A stretch of 13,527 bases of DNA from Deltaproteobacteria bacterium (GTDB taxonomy: Bacteria > Desulfobacterota > Desulfobacteria > C00003060 > C00003106), in the NCBI GenBank assembly GCA_019314005.1, contig JAFDAE010000061.1, forward strand, positions 1-13,527, in the 5' to 3' direction. Every line of letters begins with the position of its first letter. Position 1 is the first letter of the stretch. Below, one piece after another: positions 13,404 through 13,527 of this stretch. Under the pieces are notes generated by a model. The model saw only the letters and a list, made by a program, of their open reading frames with translations. It did not search any database and had not been told where the DNA came from. The translations under genes were made by a program, and so were the position numbers.

Positions 13404-13527
13404 ATGGCAGAAGAAGCAAAAGAGCAAACCGTGGCACCTCTTGTTACCAGAGTCCCTATTAAGACCAAAGAGGATCTCGATGCCTTGTTAGCGGACAGAC
13501 AGGGCAGAGGGTATTACAAGGAACTTG
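13404..13527 (+). CDS. N-terminus of probable TmcB/HdrD-like partner (3' truncated by window edge)
   Basis: The first 41 residues of a protein running off the window. It opens MAEEAKEQTVAPLVTRVPIK, is hydrophilic, and has no signal peptide or cysteines yet. The ATG follows a strong ribosome binding site (aaggaga). Position after a TmcC paralogue makes an HdrD/TmcB-type iron-sulfur protein the best guess, and the VPIKTKEDLDALLADRQGRGYYKEL segment fits what I recall of the N-terminus of such proteins. The cysteine motifs that would prove it lie beyond the window. Confidence 0.6.
   Translation, partial: MAEEAKEQTVAPLVTRVPIKTKEDLDALLADRQGRGYYKEL

Overview
The window most resembles an anaerobic sulfate-reducing Desulfobacterota (Deltaproteobacteria, Desulfobacterales-like). 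It combines an Rnf ion-pumping complex, a periplasmic tetraheme cytochrome c3, and membrane modules made of an HdrD-type CCG iron-sulfur protein and a NarI/DsrM-type cytochrome b. The intergenic gaps carry several short palindromic repeat elements. The genus cannot be fixed from the sequence alone.

Layout. (1) Positions 2-2534, plus strand: the 3' part of an rnf operon, rnfG (5' truncated), rnfE, rnfA, rnfB. (2) Positions 2596-6015, plus strand, close spacing: a single-domain UspA protein, an RseC/MucC-family redox protein that overlaps it, an NhaD-type Na+/H+ antiporter gene broken by a frameshift, and a tandem UspA protein. (3) A palindromic repeat and a bidirectional terminator separate this block from apbE on the minus strand, the flavin transferase that would load FMN onto RnfG and RnfD. 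(4) Divergently from apbE, a tetraheme cytochrome c3 (TmcA-like) and an unknown 110-residue protein, 8059-8391. (5) Positions 8738-12123, minus strand: TmcD-like tryptophan-rich beta-propeller, TmcC-like cytochrome b, TmcB-like HdrD protein. (6) From 12522, plus strand: a second TmcC paralogue, then the start of another cytoplasmic partner cut by the window end (probably a TmcB paralogue).

How it fits together. Rnf couples ferredoxin and NAD redox chemistry to Na+ or H+ movement, and NhaD would exchange Na+ for H+. ApbE matures the Rnf flavoproteins, and RseC is associated with Rnf/Rsx in other bacteria. The Tmc-type modules would pass electrons from periplasmic c3 (fed by hydrogenases or formate dehydrogenases) through cytochrome b to cytoplasmic iron-sulfur and disulfide chemistry. 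The window is therefore an energy-conservation island joining two transmembrane electron routes.

Notable points: a frameshift plus apparent small deletion in nhaD; two diverged copies of one palindromic element whose hairpin stem is conserved but whose loop is not; another palindromic element flanked by CAAT and inserted inside an operon, whose end sequence also forms the c3 terminator; divergent duplication of the TmcC module; and an unknown small protein between tmcA and tmcB. The ApbE and TmcD starts were moved downstream of the longest ORF using promoter and ribosome-binding-site positions.
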